This document shows positions 25,432 to 33,578 of a stretch of 64,000 nucleotides of DNA, one piece after another. This DNA comes from Pseudomonadota bacterium (GTDB taxonomy: Bacteria > Pseudomonadota > Gammaproteobacteria > Burkholderiales > Rhodocyclaceae). The number at the start of each line of letters is the position of its first letter. Within the stretch, counting starts at the first letter, position 1. The stretch covers positions 1-64,000 of the forward strand of contig JAFEDK010000023.1 in the NCBI GenBank assembly GCA_018241665.1, given 5' to 3'. The position numbers and the translations under genes were made by a program. The notes beneath the pieces were generated by a model, which worked only from the letters and a program-made list of their open reading frames with translations, did no database searches and was not told the DNA's origin.

Positions 25432-26238
25432 TTACGTGGCGGGCAGGATCGCCGGGTAATCGCCGTAGCCGTCCGGCCACGGGGTCAGTACCTCGAAGCC
25501 CGTGTCGGTGACGGCGACCATGTGTTCCCACTGGGCCGACAGGGAGCGGTCCTTGGTGACCACCGTCCAACCGTCCGGCAGCTGGCGGGTGGCGGCGCGG
25601 CCGGCGTTGATCATCGGCTCGATGGTGAACACCATGCCGGGTTCGAGGCGCAGGCCTTGACCCGGATTGCCGTAATGCAGGACCTGCGGCTCGTCGTGAT
25701 AGATGTCGCCGATGCCGTGACCACAGTACTCGCGCACCACGCTGAAGCCTTCCCGGTGGGCGACGCTCTGGATCGCGTGGCCGATGTCGCCGAGCGTGGC
25801 GCCGGGGCGCACCTGATGGATGCCGGCCACCATCGCCTCATAGGTGGTGCGGACCAGCCGCCGGGCAAGGATGCCGGGTTCGCCGACGTAGTACATGCGG
25901 CTGGTGTCGCCGAACCAGCCGTCCTTGATGACGGCCACGTCGATGTTGACGATGTCGCCGTTCTTCAGCTTCTTGTCCGACGGAATGCCGTGGCAGATCA
26001 CGTGGTTGACCGACGCGCAGACCGTTTTGGGGTAGCCGTGGTAGCCAACGTTGGCCGGGATGGCCTTGAGCTCATTGACGATGTAGTCGTGGCAGCGCTG
26101 ATCGAGTTCGTCGGTGCTGACGCCGGGTTTGACGTATTCGCCGATCATCCGCAGCACGTCGGCAGCCAGGCCACCGGCGTGGCGGGACAGAGCGATCTCT
26201 TCCGCGCTGCGGATGGGGACTTGCTTCAGGGCTCTCAT
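25432..26238 (-). CDS. map: Type I methionine aminopeptidase
   Basis: A 268-residue MetAP that removes the initiator Met from nascent proteins. The pita-bread fold ligands are present: His in VNHVICHGIPSD (about residue 78), Asp in VNIDVAVIKDGWFGDTSRMY (about residues 98 and 109), His in EYCGHGIGD (about 172), Glu in FTIEPMIN (about 206) and Glu in AQWEHMVAVTD (about 237). The length is typical. Its start overlaps the upstream ParD-like gene by 4 bp (ATGA), so translation is coupled. This placement outside ribosomal-protein context suggests it is a second, accessory MetAP. Confidence 0.93.
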   Translation of the reverse strand: MRALKQVPIRSAEEIALSRHAGGLAADVLRMIGEYVKPGVSTDELDQRCHDYIVNELKAIPANVGYHGYPKTVCASVNHVICHGIPSDKKLKNGDIVNIDVAVIKDGWFGDTSRMYYVGEPGILARRLVRTTYEAMVAGIHQVRPGATLGDIGHAIQSVAHREGFSVVREYCGHGIGDIYHDEPQVLHYGNPGQGLRLEPGMVFTIEPMINAGRAATRQLPDGWTVVTKDRSLSAQWEHMVAVTDTGFEVLTPWPDGYGDYPAILPAT

Positions 26239-26465
26239 GCGGCGGCACCTCCTGCTTCGGCGGCCAGGCCGGCTGCGTCGAGGGTCTGCTGTTCGGCCTG
26301 GATCAGCAGCTGGCAGATTTCGCCGTAGCGCAGGTTGGGGTTCAGTTCGGCCAGCATGCCGACACGCAGCCAGTGCTCGGCCTGTGCGTTGATGGAGCGG
26401 CTCAGCGCGCCGCTGGTCAGGCGCAGGTTCTCATGCATCTGCTCGGAGATTTTGACGATGCCCAT
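26235..26465 (-). CDS. ParD-like antitoxin-family protein
   Basis: A 76-residue protein, MGIVKISEQMHENLRLTSGA at its start. This is the ribbon-helix-helix pattern of the ParD-like family (SEQMHENLR, then SRSINAQAEHWLRVGMLAEL). It is encoded directly upstream of the methionine aminopeptidase and overlaps it by 4 bp, in the position normally held by an antitoxin gene. A 9-bp inverted repeat lies just before its start, consistent with autorepression. No ParE-type toxin is present. The role is inferred as regulator of the pair. Confidence 0.8.
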   Translation of the reverse strand: MGIVKISEQMHENLRLTSGALSRSINAQAEHWLRVGMLAELNPNLRYGEICQLLIQAEQQTLDAAGLAAEAGGAAA

Positions 26466-26478
26466 GGTTCGGATCTCG

Positions 26479-26508
26479 AATATATGATTTGTAGCTGTTT
26501 CATATATT
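26479..26508. promoter_or_regulatory. Inverted repeat in the parD-like promoter
   Basis: AATATATGA (26479-26487) and TCATATATT (26500-26508) are exact inverted repeats separated by 12 bp, 14 bp upstream of the parD-like ATG. The AT-rich dyad in GC-rich surroundings and its location fit an operator for the ribbon-helix-helix protein. Confidence 0.6.
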
Positions 26509-26556
26509 AGCAGCTTTCCGGCGCATGGACATCGTTGAGGTCGCAGCCTTCGGATT

Positions 26557-27396
26557 TCAGTGCCCGAAAACGTCGGCGTTCAGCATCGTCGGGTCGGGGC
26601 GGTCCAGCGTATCGAGGGCGGCGACTTCGGCGTCCGACAGCGTGAAGTCGAACAGCGCCAGGTTCTGGGCCAGACGGGTCGGGTTGGCGGACTTGGGGGT
26701 GGTCACGATGCCTTGCTGGACGATCCAGCGCAGGATGATCTGCGCGGTGGTCCGTCCGTGGGCTTCGGCGATGCTGGTGATCACCGGATCGGCGAGCATT
26801 GCATTGCCGCAGCCGAGGGGCCGCCAGGCGCCGGTGGTGATGCCGCGTTCCTTATGGATGGCGAGCAGATCGTCGCGGCGGTGGTAGGGATCGAGCTGGA
26901 TCTGATTGTGGTGGGGCGCCAGGCCGGCGTCGAAGAGGCGCTGCAGGTGCTGCGGCTTGAAGTTGGACGTGCCGATGGCGCGGACCAGGCCGGCCTCCAG
27001 CAGCCTGACCAGGCCGTGGAAGGCATCCACGTAGCGGTCCTGGTCCGGGTTCGGCCAGTGGATCAGCAGCAGGTCGATGTAATCGACGCCCAGTCGCTTC
27101 AGGCTGGCTTCGCAGGCTTCCCGCGCGCCGGCAACGCTGTGCCACTGGCGGTTGAACTTGGTGGTGAGGAAGAGCTGGTCGCGGGGCACACCCGAGCGCC
27201 GGATCCCTTCCCCGACCCCGGTCTCGTTGCCGTAATTCTCGGCGGTATCGATCAGGCGATAGCCCAGGCCGATGGCTTCGGCAACCGTGTGGGCAGCCTC
27301 CTGGTCGTTCATCGGCCAGGTGCCGAGGCCGAGCAGCGGCATGGCGACGCCATTGGGGAGGGGGAGGGTCGGGGCGAGGGTGGTCTGCTGTGTCAT
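26557..27396 (-). CDS. Aldo/keto reductase (2,5-diketo-gluconate reductase-like)
   Basis: A 279-residue AKR with the catalytic tetrad Asp in YRLIDTAENYGNE (about residue 47), Tyr in the same segment, Lys in LFLTTKFNRQ (about 77) and His in LLLIHWPNPD (about 112). The NADPH-binding end carries IPKS-like TTPKSANPTRLAQNL near residue 230. The family reduces carbonyls with NADPH. It is a single gene with no obvious operon partners. The 26.51-26.56 kb gap before it holds the divergent parD-like promoter. Confidence 0.92.
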   Translation of the reverse strand: MTQQTTLAPTLPLPNGVAMPLLGLGTWPMNDQEAAHTVAEAIGLGYRLIDTAENYGNETGVGEGIRRSGVPRDQLFLTTKFNRQWHSVAGAREACEASLKRLGVDYIDLLLIHWPNPDQDRYVDAFHGLVRLLEAGLVRAIGTSNFKPQHLQRLFDAGLAPHHNQIQLDPYHRRDDLLAIHKERGITTGAWRPLGCGNAMLADPVITSIAEAHGRTTAQIILRWIVQQGIVTTPKSANPTRLAQNLALFDFTLSDAEVAALDTLDRPDPTMLNADVFGH

Positions 27397-27572
27397 GAAG
27401 GATTCCTGGCGTGTCTTGTTGGTCGTTTTGAGGAACGGGGCGCCCCCTGCTGCAGGGCGGTGGTGATGCTGAGCCGCGCGCCGGGGAGGGCTCCGGCGCG
27501 CGGCTCCCGCATTGGAGCACCTTCGTCCTCCGATGTTCCGTGAATTGTCGAATCCTGCCAGGACGGGGGACT

Positions 27573-27932
27573 TCAGGCGCCGTAGCCCCGTTCTCCGCCG
27601 CAGGGCATTTCAAGGCGCCACAGCGCGACCAGCAGTTCGAGTTCTCGGGCCGCGTCGAAATCGGGCTCAGTGCGGGGCTTGACCCGATCGACCACCTCGA
27701 AGACGAAGCTGGCTTCGCCATGGGCCTTCCAGTCTTCGAGCAACTGCGCGTCGCTGTGGTTGCCCTGCCGCAACTCGAACACATGCCGGTTGAGCGCGCC
27801 CTGGACATTGGCGCTGCCGGCTACCAGAGCGCGGCCGGTGACGAGGTTCCGTACGGCGTAGACGCCGGCACGACTGGGTACGTCCAGGTATTGTTGTTTC
27901 AGGATGCGTTTCGTTGTGCGTTCTACGGTCAT
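27573..27932 (-). CDS. Degenerate GIY-YIG nuclease-family protein
   Basis: A 119-residue protein. SRAGVYAVRNLVTGRALVAG near residue 21 corresponds to the GIY...YIG core as GVY...VAG, then SANVQGALNRHVFELRQGNH supplies the helix with Arg. AHGEASFVFEVVDRV completes the usual small fold, and ELELLVALWR ends it. The tyrosine of YIG is replaced, so nuclease activity is doubtful. GGAG precedes the ATG at 27932. It is translated 41 bp after a DUF2239 gene and probably co-transcribed with it. Confidence 0.75.
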   Translation of the reverse strand: MTVERTTKRILKQQYLDVPSRAGVYAVRNLVTGRALVAGSANVQGALNRHVFELRQGNHSDAQLLEDWKAHGEASFVFEVVDRVKPRTEPDFDAARELELLVALWRLEMPCGGERGYGA

Positions 27933-27973
27933 TGTGAGTCTCCGCAAGAGTTCGTCGGGCCGGTCGGCGGCGA

Positions 27974-28570
27974 TCAGGCCTCGTCACCGAAAGCCAGCTG
28001 GCGGGTGTGGTCGCGCAGATCCGTTGGCCAGGCATCGGTGCGCTGCATGAATGCAGCCCGGTCGTCCGCGAACAGGGCACGGGAGGCTTCCTCGAAACCG
28101 GGCAGGTCGCCGGCCAGTGCGGACATGAACTGATAGGCACGCTCCTGGGCCTGGCGGCGGTCGTCCTTTTCGGCGCTGGCCCGGCGTGCTTCGTCCACCA
28201 GCTTGCGCAGGGTGACGGATGCGCCGCCGGGCTGGGAGGCGAGCCAGTCCCAGTGGCGGGGCAGCAGCGTGACCTCCCGCGCAACGACGCCCAGCCGGGG
28301 GCGGCCACGGCCGCGGGTTTCGAGGCTCGGTTCCGGTTCGGACGTGGTGGTGGCGTTGCTCAACGCCAGGCGGGCGAGCACTTCCGCATCGCTGCCGCGC
28401 AGGTCGATATCCACGAGCCGGCCCGTGCTGTCATCGAAGGTGAGTACGGGACCGCTTGCGTTGGCGTTGAGTGCATGCTTGGCGGCCAGGGCGTTGTTTT
28501 CCAGGTTGCCGCTGGCAATGCGTCGGACGCCGTCAAAGGTGGTGTAGGTCGTGGGGCTGGATGAGGACAC
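27974..28570 (-). CDS. DUF2239 family protein
   Basis: A 198-residue protein. It begins TYTTFDGVRRIASGNLENN, then has FDDSTGRLVDIDLRGSDAEV, GRGRPRLGVVAREVTLLPRH (about 90-110) and WLASQPGGASVTLRKLVDEA, all recognisable landmarks of DUF2239. The RLGVVAREVTLLPRHWDWL segment resembles a ribbon-helix-helix-like DNA-binding region. The function is not established. It is the first gene of a two-gene operon with the GIY-YIG-like protein and has an unusual long inverted repeat in its promoter. Confidence 0.85.
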   Translation of the reverse strand: MSSSSPTTYTTFDGVRRIASGNLENNALAAKHALNANASGPVLTFDDSTGRLVDIDLRGSDAEVLARLALSNATTTSEPEPSLETRGRGRPRLGVVAREVTLLPRHWDWLASQPGGASVTLRKLVDEARRASAEKDDRRQAQERAYQFMSALAGDLPGFEEASRALFADDRAAFMQRTDAWPTDLRDHTRQLAFGDEA

Positions 28571-28603
28571 GGTCGGGCCAGATGAGTTGATCTGTGCAGA
28601 ATA

Positions 28604-28643
28604 ATACCCGGGTTTAAATATTTTGAAAATAAAATCCGGGTAT
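28604..28643. promoter_or_regulatory. 40-bp dyad upstream of the DUF2239 operon
   Basis: ATACCCGGGTTT (28604-28615) and AAATCCGGGTAT (28632-28643) are inverted repeats with one mismatch, separated by 16 AT-only or AT-rich bases. The dyad ends 34 bp before the start codon and overlaps where the promoter must be, so it is probably an operator. Which protein binds it is unknown. Confidence 0.55.
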
Positions 28644-28724
28644 AAATAGCTTCCGGCGACGGTTGGCTCATCGAATGCTTAAGGGGTCGCCCGCGTGTAG
28701 TTCAAGTTGGTGGGTATCTCCGGG

Positions 28725-30353
28725 CTAGATCTTCCTGAAGACGCGGCCCAGGGCGACCCACTTTGCGCGGCGGGAAAGGCGCTCGTCGGACAGCGCCTCC
28801 AGAAAGTCCGACAGGCGCTTGGAGCGGGCTACCGCGAACAGCACCAGGGCCAGCGTACTGGTGCTCACCAGGCCGAACTGGAGCAGCTTGTAGACGCCCG
28901 GCACCTCGGGAAAGTTGAACAGGTTCATGCCGAAGTAGCCGGTAACCACCGTGGCGATCAGGCCGAAGATGGTCACCACGGTCAGGCGCAGCACGGTGCC
29001 GGACTGGCGGCGCTGGCTGTCGCTGTCGAGGTAGGCGCTCATTTCGCGGACCTGGTCCTTCACGTGGCCAAATAGCTCGTCGTTGCGCAGCAGGCGTGTG
29101 GTGCGCTGGAACAGGGCCTGCACCAGTCCCTGCTCGGAGACCTCGTGGAACCAGTAGCGATGGGTGAAGCGCAGGAAGGCTTCGAAGGCGTGGCGGATGC
29201 GGCGCTTGAAACGGCGCACGGATTCGCTGTTGCGGATGTCGAGTTCGTTCACGGCGCTGGCCAGCCCGTCGGAAAAGGACAGCAGCGCGGCGCGGTGGAA
29301 GTGGGCGATCAGGAAGACCAGGAAGTACTGGTGGCGGAAGCGCGCCAGGAAACCGTGCTCGGGATCGCGGAAGTAGTCGGAGCCGGCTTCGCCCACCAGC
29401 ACCAGCGCATTGCCGGTGCAGATGAAGCGGCTGTTGGGGCCGTCGTCGCTATCGGTCCAGAAGCGGTCCTCGCAGTGCAGGCGCTCGAAGCGGATCACTG
29501 CCGGGTCCTTGGTCGGCACCGGGTCGCGGGACGGCAGGTTGGCGACGAAGCCGATGCGGATGAAGTCCTCGCGGGTCAGGCTGCGCGGCTCGTCGAGGGC
29601 CAGGTAGGCCATCATCGGCATGCGGTAGTACTCGAGCAGCCGGTAGCTCAGATCGCCGTCGCCGCACTCGGCGTCCTGTACCAGCGGGCGCAGCAGGCAG
29701 GCCCACAGGGCACCGACGCAGGGCGTGCGGTGCTCGCAGACGAAGCGCAGGTAGCGCTCCCGCTTCTCCGAGTCGGAGGTGGCGAGCACTCGCCCGTCGC
29801 GGTCGAGGAGTTCCGTGCGGTGGACGTTGTGCACGCCCTGGCCGCTGGCGTCCCAGCCGGTCGGGTAGGCCCGCCCGAACCGGTAGAGCAGTTCCAGCGC
29901 GGTGGCCAGCGGCAGGTCGTCGGCGGCCACTTCCACGTTGAGCATCGCCACGTCGAGATCGAGGAAGAGGTAGAGGTCCACGTGGGCGATGCGCAGCGAA
30001 ATGGGGGGCTCGCCGGGCCGCAGCACGACCTTCAGCGCGGCCACGTCGGTGCGCCGGTAGACCGCCATCGGCGCCGCCCGGCTGGGCGGGCCGTCGCCGG
30101 TCGCCGAGCGCCCGTCTCCATACAGGAAGCGTTGGACGTAGGGCAGAAAGGCCACGAACTCCTTGTAGTGGCGCTCCTGAAAGTCGGCCGGGTCGGTGGT
30201 GAATTCGTCGTCCACCGGCGCCCAGTGGCCGCTGCCGGTGATCCGTTCGTGAATGCGGGCCACGTTCTCCCCCGTGAAGCCCGGCTTGATCTGGACCGGC
30301 CAGACGAGCACATCGCGGAAATGGCGGACGAGGTGGTCCGGTTGCGAGAGCAT
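28725..30353 (-). CDS. CorA-like divalent-cation transporter with long cytoplasmic domain
   Basis: A 542-residue protein whose C-terminus has the two-helix CorA channel module. TM1 (TVLRLTVVTIFGLIATVVTG) ends in the hallmark YFGMNLF (about residue 470), followed by TM2 (LLQFGLVSTSTLALVLFAVA). The cytoplasmic part of about 450 residues is much longer than in classical CorA (about 250) and holds helical stretches such as RRIRHAFEAFLRFTHRYWFH. AAGGAG precedes the ATG at 30353. By the GMN motif it conducts Mg2+ or a related divalent ion. The extended sensor domain suggests the ZntB-like or a diverged CorA branch. Confidence 0.85.
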   Translation of the reverse strand: MLSQPDHLVRHFRDVLVWPVQIKPGFTGENVARIHERITGSGHWAPVDDEFTTDPADFQERHYKEFVAFLPYVQRFLYGDGRSATGDGPPSRAAPMAVYRRTDVAALKVVLRPGEPPISLRIAHVDLYLFLDLDVAMLNVEVAADDLPLATALELLYRFGRAYPTGWDASGQGVHNVHRTELLDRDGRVLATSDSEKRERYLRFVCEHRTPCVGALWACLLRPLVQDAECGDGDLSYRLLEYYRMPMMAYLALDEPRSLTREDFIRIGFVANLPSRDPVPTKDPAVIRFERLHCEDRFWTDSDDGPNSRFICTGNALVLVGEAGSDYFRDPEHGFLARFRHQYFLVFLIAHFHRAALLSFSDGLASAVNELDIRNSESVRRFKRRIRHAFEAFLRFTHRYWFHEVSEQGLVQALFQRTTRLLRNDELFGHVKDQVREMSAYLDSDSQRRQSGTVLRLTVVTIFGLIATVVTGYFGMNLFNFPEVPGVYKLLQFGLVSTSTLALVLFAVARSKRLSDFLEALSDERLSRRAKWVALGRVFRKI

Positions 30354-30585
30354 CGTGTCTCCTTTTGTAGGTCTTGTACGTACGAGTGGCGCGCCGGGGC
30401 GCAAGAGCGCGATTCTGTGCCGTCCGGTGGCTGGCGCGCTAGTCCATGCTCCGATTGCAGGCCATCTGGGTTCAGGCGGCGTGCGGTGACATCGGAATGT
30501 TGTTGAATTCGTCATAGATTCGGGTTTATGCGGCGGGAATACTTGCGGCGTGGCGTGTTTTCAACCCAACAGATCCCGAAAAGAC

Positions 30586-31926
30586 ATGAATAAGCTGCCC
30601 CAACCCCGTTTCTCCTTGCGTCATGCCGCCCTGCTTGCTGCATTGCTGCCCATTCTGGGTGCGTGCGGTGGTGGCGGCGGTACGTCTGCGCCCCCCGTAG
30701 ACACTCCGCTCGCTTGCCTGTCGCTGCCGGCCGAGGCCACCTTGCAGCCGGCAGAGGGCGGGGCCAGCGAATGGAACGACGTGCTGGTGGATGCGGGCAA
30801 TCGCATCTGGCTTGCAGGCTACGACCGTGGCATCGTCGGCCAGACGTCCTTGGAGCCGGCCGGCAATGCCCGCGGTGTCGTGCGCATCCTGTCGAGTGCC
30901 GGCAGCCAGCAGTTCGATAGCGGAGATCGCCTGGATTCCTCCGGTAGCGATGTGGCCGAGGCCCTGGCAGTGACGCCGTCCGGCGCGGTCTATGCCGTCG
31001 GGCGGAGCAGCGGCGCGCTGTCGGGCAGTGCCAACCAGGGGCAGTTCGACATCTTCGTCGCCAGCATCAGTGGCGCACGTCCCTCCGATCCGTGGGGGTT
31101 GACCCAGTTCGGCGATGTCTTTCCGCAGCATCCCCGCCGCGCGGTGGCCACGTCGAACGAAGACCTTTACATCGGCGGCTACAACGACGATTACATCCCG
31201 AGCAATTACGTGGACGCCTGGGCGGATGCCAGCGCCTACCGGCTGCGTGCGGCCAGGCCGGGTGATGCCAGTACCCTGTCGGTGGTGTGGAGCCACCGCT
31301 CGGAGAGCGCCGAGCAGGATTACGCCTCCAGCCTGGCGGTGCTGCCGGATGGTTCGGTTTACCTCGGCGGGGTGGTGACCAGCGGCAGCCGCGCCGGCAT
31401 GTTCGTGCGCAAGCTCAGCGCTGGAGGAGCCGTTCAATGGACGGCCCGCTACACGACCGCCGGCATCGACAATGTGGCCGCGCTCAGGCTCCTGTCAGAC
31501 GGTTCGCTGCTGATTGCAGGATCGGTGGCGGGTTCGTTCCGGGGAGGCGCGTCCGCCGGCAACCAGGACATCTTCGTGGCCCGAATCAATCCGGCGGATG
31601 GTGCGGTGCTCAGCAGTTTCCAACTGGGGACCAGCGGTGCCGAGTGGCTGACGGACCTCAAGGTCGACGCCCAGGGCAACTTCTATTTGTACGGGGAAAC
31701 CACCGGGAGCTTTCTTGCCGCGAAGCCGGCGGCCGGCGCCAGCGATTTTTTCCTGCTCAAGGTGCGCAGCGATGGCGTGCTCATGAAAGCCTGGCAGTGG
31801 GGAACCGACGGCGACGAGCGGGCGAGTTCGGTGGCGCTGGATAGCTGCGGCCGCGCGGTGGCGGTGGGAAGCTCGACGAAGGACGGGCGGCGTCAGGCGG
31901 TGCTCTGGTATCCGCAAGGCCAGTGA
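30586..31926 (+). CDS. Secreted lipoprotein with beta-propeller-type repeats
   Basis: A 446-residue protein with a lipoprotein signal: LLAALLPILGACGGGGG, Cys about residue 27. The rest consists of repeated blades resembling SBBP/delta-60-type repeats, for example AEALAVTPSGAVYAVGRSSG, SSLAVLPDGSVYLGGVVTSG, ALRLLSDGSLLIAGSVAGSF and DLKVDAQGNFYLYGETTGSF. Each blade is followed by DIFVA- or FFLLK-type strands, as in proteins annotated as SBBP-repeat beta-propellers. It is probably a surface or outer-membrane binding protein. It has no clear partner. It is divergent from the CorA-like gene. Confidence 0.75.
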   Translation: MNKLPQPRFSLRHAALLAALLPILGACGGGGGTSAPPVDTPLACLSLPAEATLQPAEGGASEWNDVLVDAGNRIWLAGYDRGIVGQTSLEPAGNARGVVRILSSAGSQQFDSGDRLDSSGSDVAEALAVTPSGAVYAVGRSSGALSGSANQGQFDIFVASISGARPSDPWGLTQFGDVFPQHPRRAVATSNEDLYIGGYNDDYIPSNYVDAWADASAYRLRAARPGDASTLSVVWSHRSESAEQDYASSLAVLPDGSVYLGGVVTSGSRAGMFVRKLSAGGAVQWTARYTTAGIDNVAALRLLSDGSLLIAGSVAGSFRGGASAGNQDIFVARINPADGAVLSSFQLGTSGAEWLTDLKVDAQGNFYLYGETTGSFLAAKPAAGASDFFLLKVRSDGVLMKAWQWGTDGDERASSVALDSCGRAVAVGSSTKDGRRQAVLWYPQGQ

Positions 31927-31994
31927 GCTGCGGGCGCGGAGGGCAGGGCGACGAAGTACGGCGGGGTGGCCGTGGCGTTCCTGCGACGTCCGCT

Positions 31995-32022
31995 AAAAAA
32001 CTCCCCGCCGGTGGGTGGGGAG
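31995..32022 (-). terminator. Rho-independent terminator of the porin operon
   Basis: Read on the minus strand, CTCCCC (32022-32017) and GGGGAG (32006-32001) form a stem that is followed by six Ts (31995-32000 on the plus strand are As). It lies about 40 bp after the porin stop. Confidence 0.75.
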
Positions 32023-32060
32023 GCAAGTTGCTGCACAGGGATCTGCTGCGTACTGCCGCT

Positions 32061-33440
32061 TCAGAAGCGATAGCTGTAGTCGATGTAGAAGCGGTGCTGG
32101 CGCCAGTCCTGGCGGGTCAGCCCGTTGAGGGTCTGGCTCGCCGTGCGCCCGTCGGCCTGGGAGTCGTAGGTCATGAACAGGTAGCGCAGGCTGACGTTCT
32201 TCACGAAAGGCAGTTCGTAGCGGGCATCCAGTTCCCGGTACTGCTCCCGGCCTTCCACGTTGTTGACCAGATTGCTGCTGCGGGCGCCGGTGCCGCGGAC
32301 GTAGCGGTAGGCGGTCTTCAGGCCGGGGACCAGGGCTTTCCAGTCGTAGGCGACACGGATCTGGGCAGCGGTCTCGTCCCGATTGGTGAAGTCCGGGCCG
32401 ACGACGGCCTGGGTCGGGAAGGGATTGGTGCCCGGGTCCTGGGTCAGCGCCCCGGTCCGGTCCGCATCGACAGCGTAGTTGTCTTCTATCCAGAAGCCGC
32501 TGATCTTGGTCAGCGCGCCGCCGAGGGTGAAGTCGCGGATCGTCCACGCCACGTCCACGTAGGCGCCGCTGCCGTGGTTGGAGATGCGCCCGCTGCCAGT
32601 GCAGTCCATGTCCTTCTCGGCGCCGCAGACGAACAGCGAGCCGGCGTCGCGGGATGTGAGATAGCCGCCGGACAGCTTCAGCCGGTCTGCGCCGAGGGGA
32701 ATCGTGTAGGCGGCGATCAGCGCGCTCTTGGCCAGGTAGGACTTGGCGTTCAGGTATTCGGCAGTCAGCTCCAGCGGCCCGCGCACGTAATTGCCGCCGA
32801 GGAGGGCGATGTAGTCGATGCCGTTGCGGCCGCTCGCCTCGGTCCTGAAATGTACGAACTCGCCGGTGGTACGGCTGCGGTACTGGTCATACACGGCGCC
32901 ATAGAGCTTCACTCCGTCGGTCGGCCGCAGCGTGGCGCTGACACCGGAGTAGGTGTCGGGCACCGCGCGGTTGGTGGTGCTCTTCAGCAGCAGGCTGTCC
33001 TGGAACTGGCGGCCGAGCTTGATGACGGCCTTGTCGCCGAGCCGGAGCTTGAGCAGGGCCTGGCCGAGGGACTGGTAACCGTTTTCCAGGCGGCCGTTGT
33101 TGCCCACCTCGACCAGCTGGGTCGTCGGCAGGCCGCTGGCACCGAGCCTGTTGACGCTATAGACCGACGCGTCGAAGCCGGCCACGCCGCCCAGGAAGTA
33201 GGGCGAGCGGTAGTTGAGTTCCAGCCCCAGCGCGCTCTGTTCGTAAGCGGCGGGTTGCGGCTTGGGCGTCTTGGCGGTTGGGTAGGCCAGCCCCTTGTCG
33301 GCCCAGTAAACGCCGTGGGCCTTGAGTTCCAGTTCGTGGGCGTCGTCGTCGGCCAGCGCGGCAAGCGGCAGGCAGCTGCCGCAGAGGCCGGCGGCGAGCA
33401 TCGCGCGGGTGCGCCTGTCGATGGATGTTGTGAATTGCAT
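32061..33440 (-). CDS. OprD-family outer-membrane porin
   Basis: A 459-residue protein with a signal peptide (first about 30 residues, cleaved near LAALAD). It is followed by alternating amphipathic beta-strands and a C-terminal aromatic (FYIDYSYRF), typical of outer-membrane barrels. Strand patterns such as SALGLELNYRSPYFLGGVAG, IKLGRQFQDSLLLKSTTNRA and GVKLYGAVYDQYRSRT match OprD/OpdK substrate-specific porins. It is the last gene of the DapA-like/MFS/porin group, suggesting uptake of a carboxylate across the outer membrane. Confidence 0.88.
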   Translation of the reverse strand: MQFTTSIDRRTRAMLAAGLCGSCLPLAALADDDAHELELKAHGVYWADKGLAYPTAKTPKPQPAAYEQSALGLELNYRSPYFLGGVAGFDASVYSVNRLGASGLPTTQLVEVGNNGRLENGYQSLGQALLKLRLGDKAVIKLGRQFQDSLLLKSTTNRAVPDTYSGVSATLRPTDGVKLYGAVYDQYRSRTTGEFVHFRTEASGRNGIDYIALLGGNYVRGPLELTAEYLNAKSYLAKSALIAAYTIPLGADRLKLSGGYLTSRDAGSLFVCGAEKDMDCTGSGRISNHGSGAYVDVAWTIRDFTLGGALTKISGFWIEDNYAVDADRTGALTQDPGTNPFPTQAVVGPDFTNRDETAAQIRVAYDWKALVPGLKTAYRYVRGTGARSSNLVNNVEGREQYRELDARYELPFVKNVSLRYLFMTYDSQADGRTASQTLNGLTRQDWRQHRFYIDYSYRF

Positions 33441-33578
33441 GGTGTCCCCAATCCAATCCTGTGACCGTGTTCCCCGTCGTGGCGGCGGGGCGGTTCCTTG
33501 TCTTTTTCAGGGCGATATCGTCCCTGCAGCCCTTGCGGGCCGCATGTATCGCGATGTCGATGGTGTTTCCCCGGAGGC

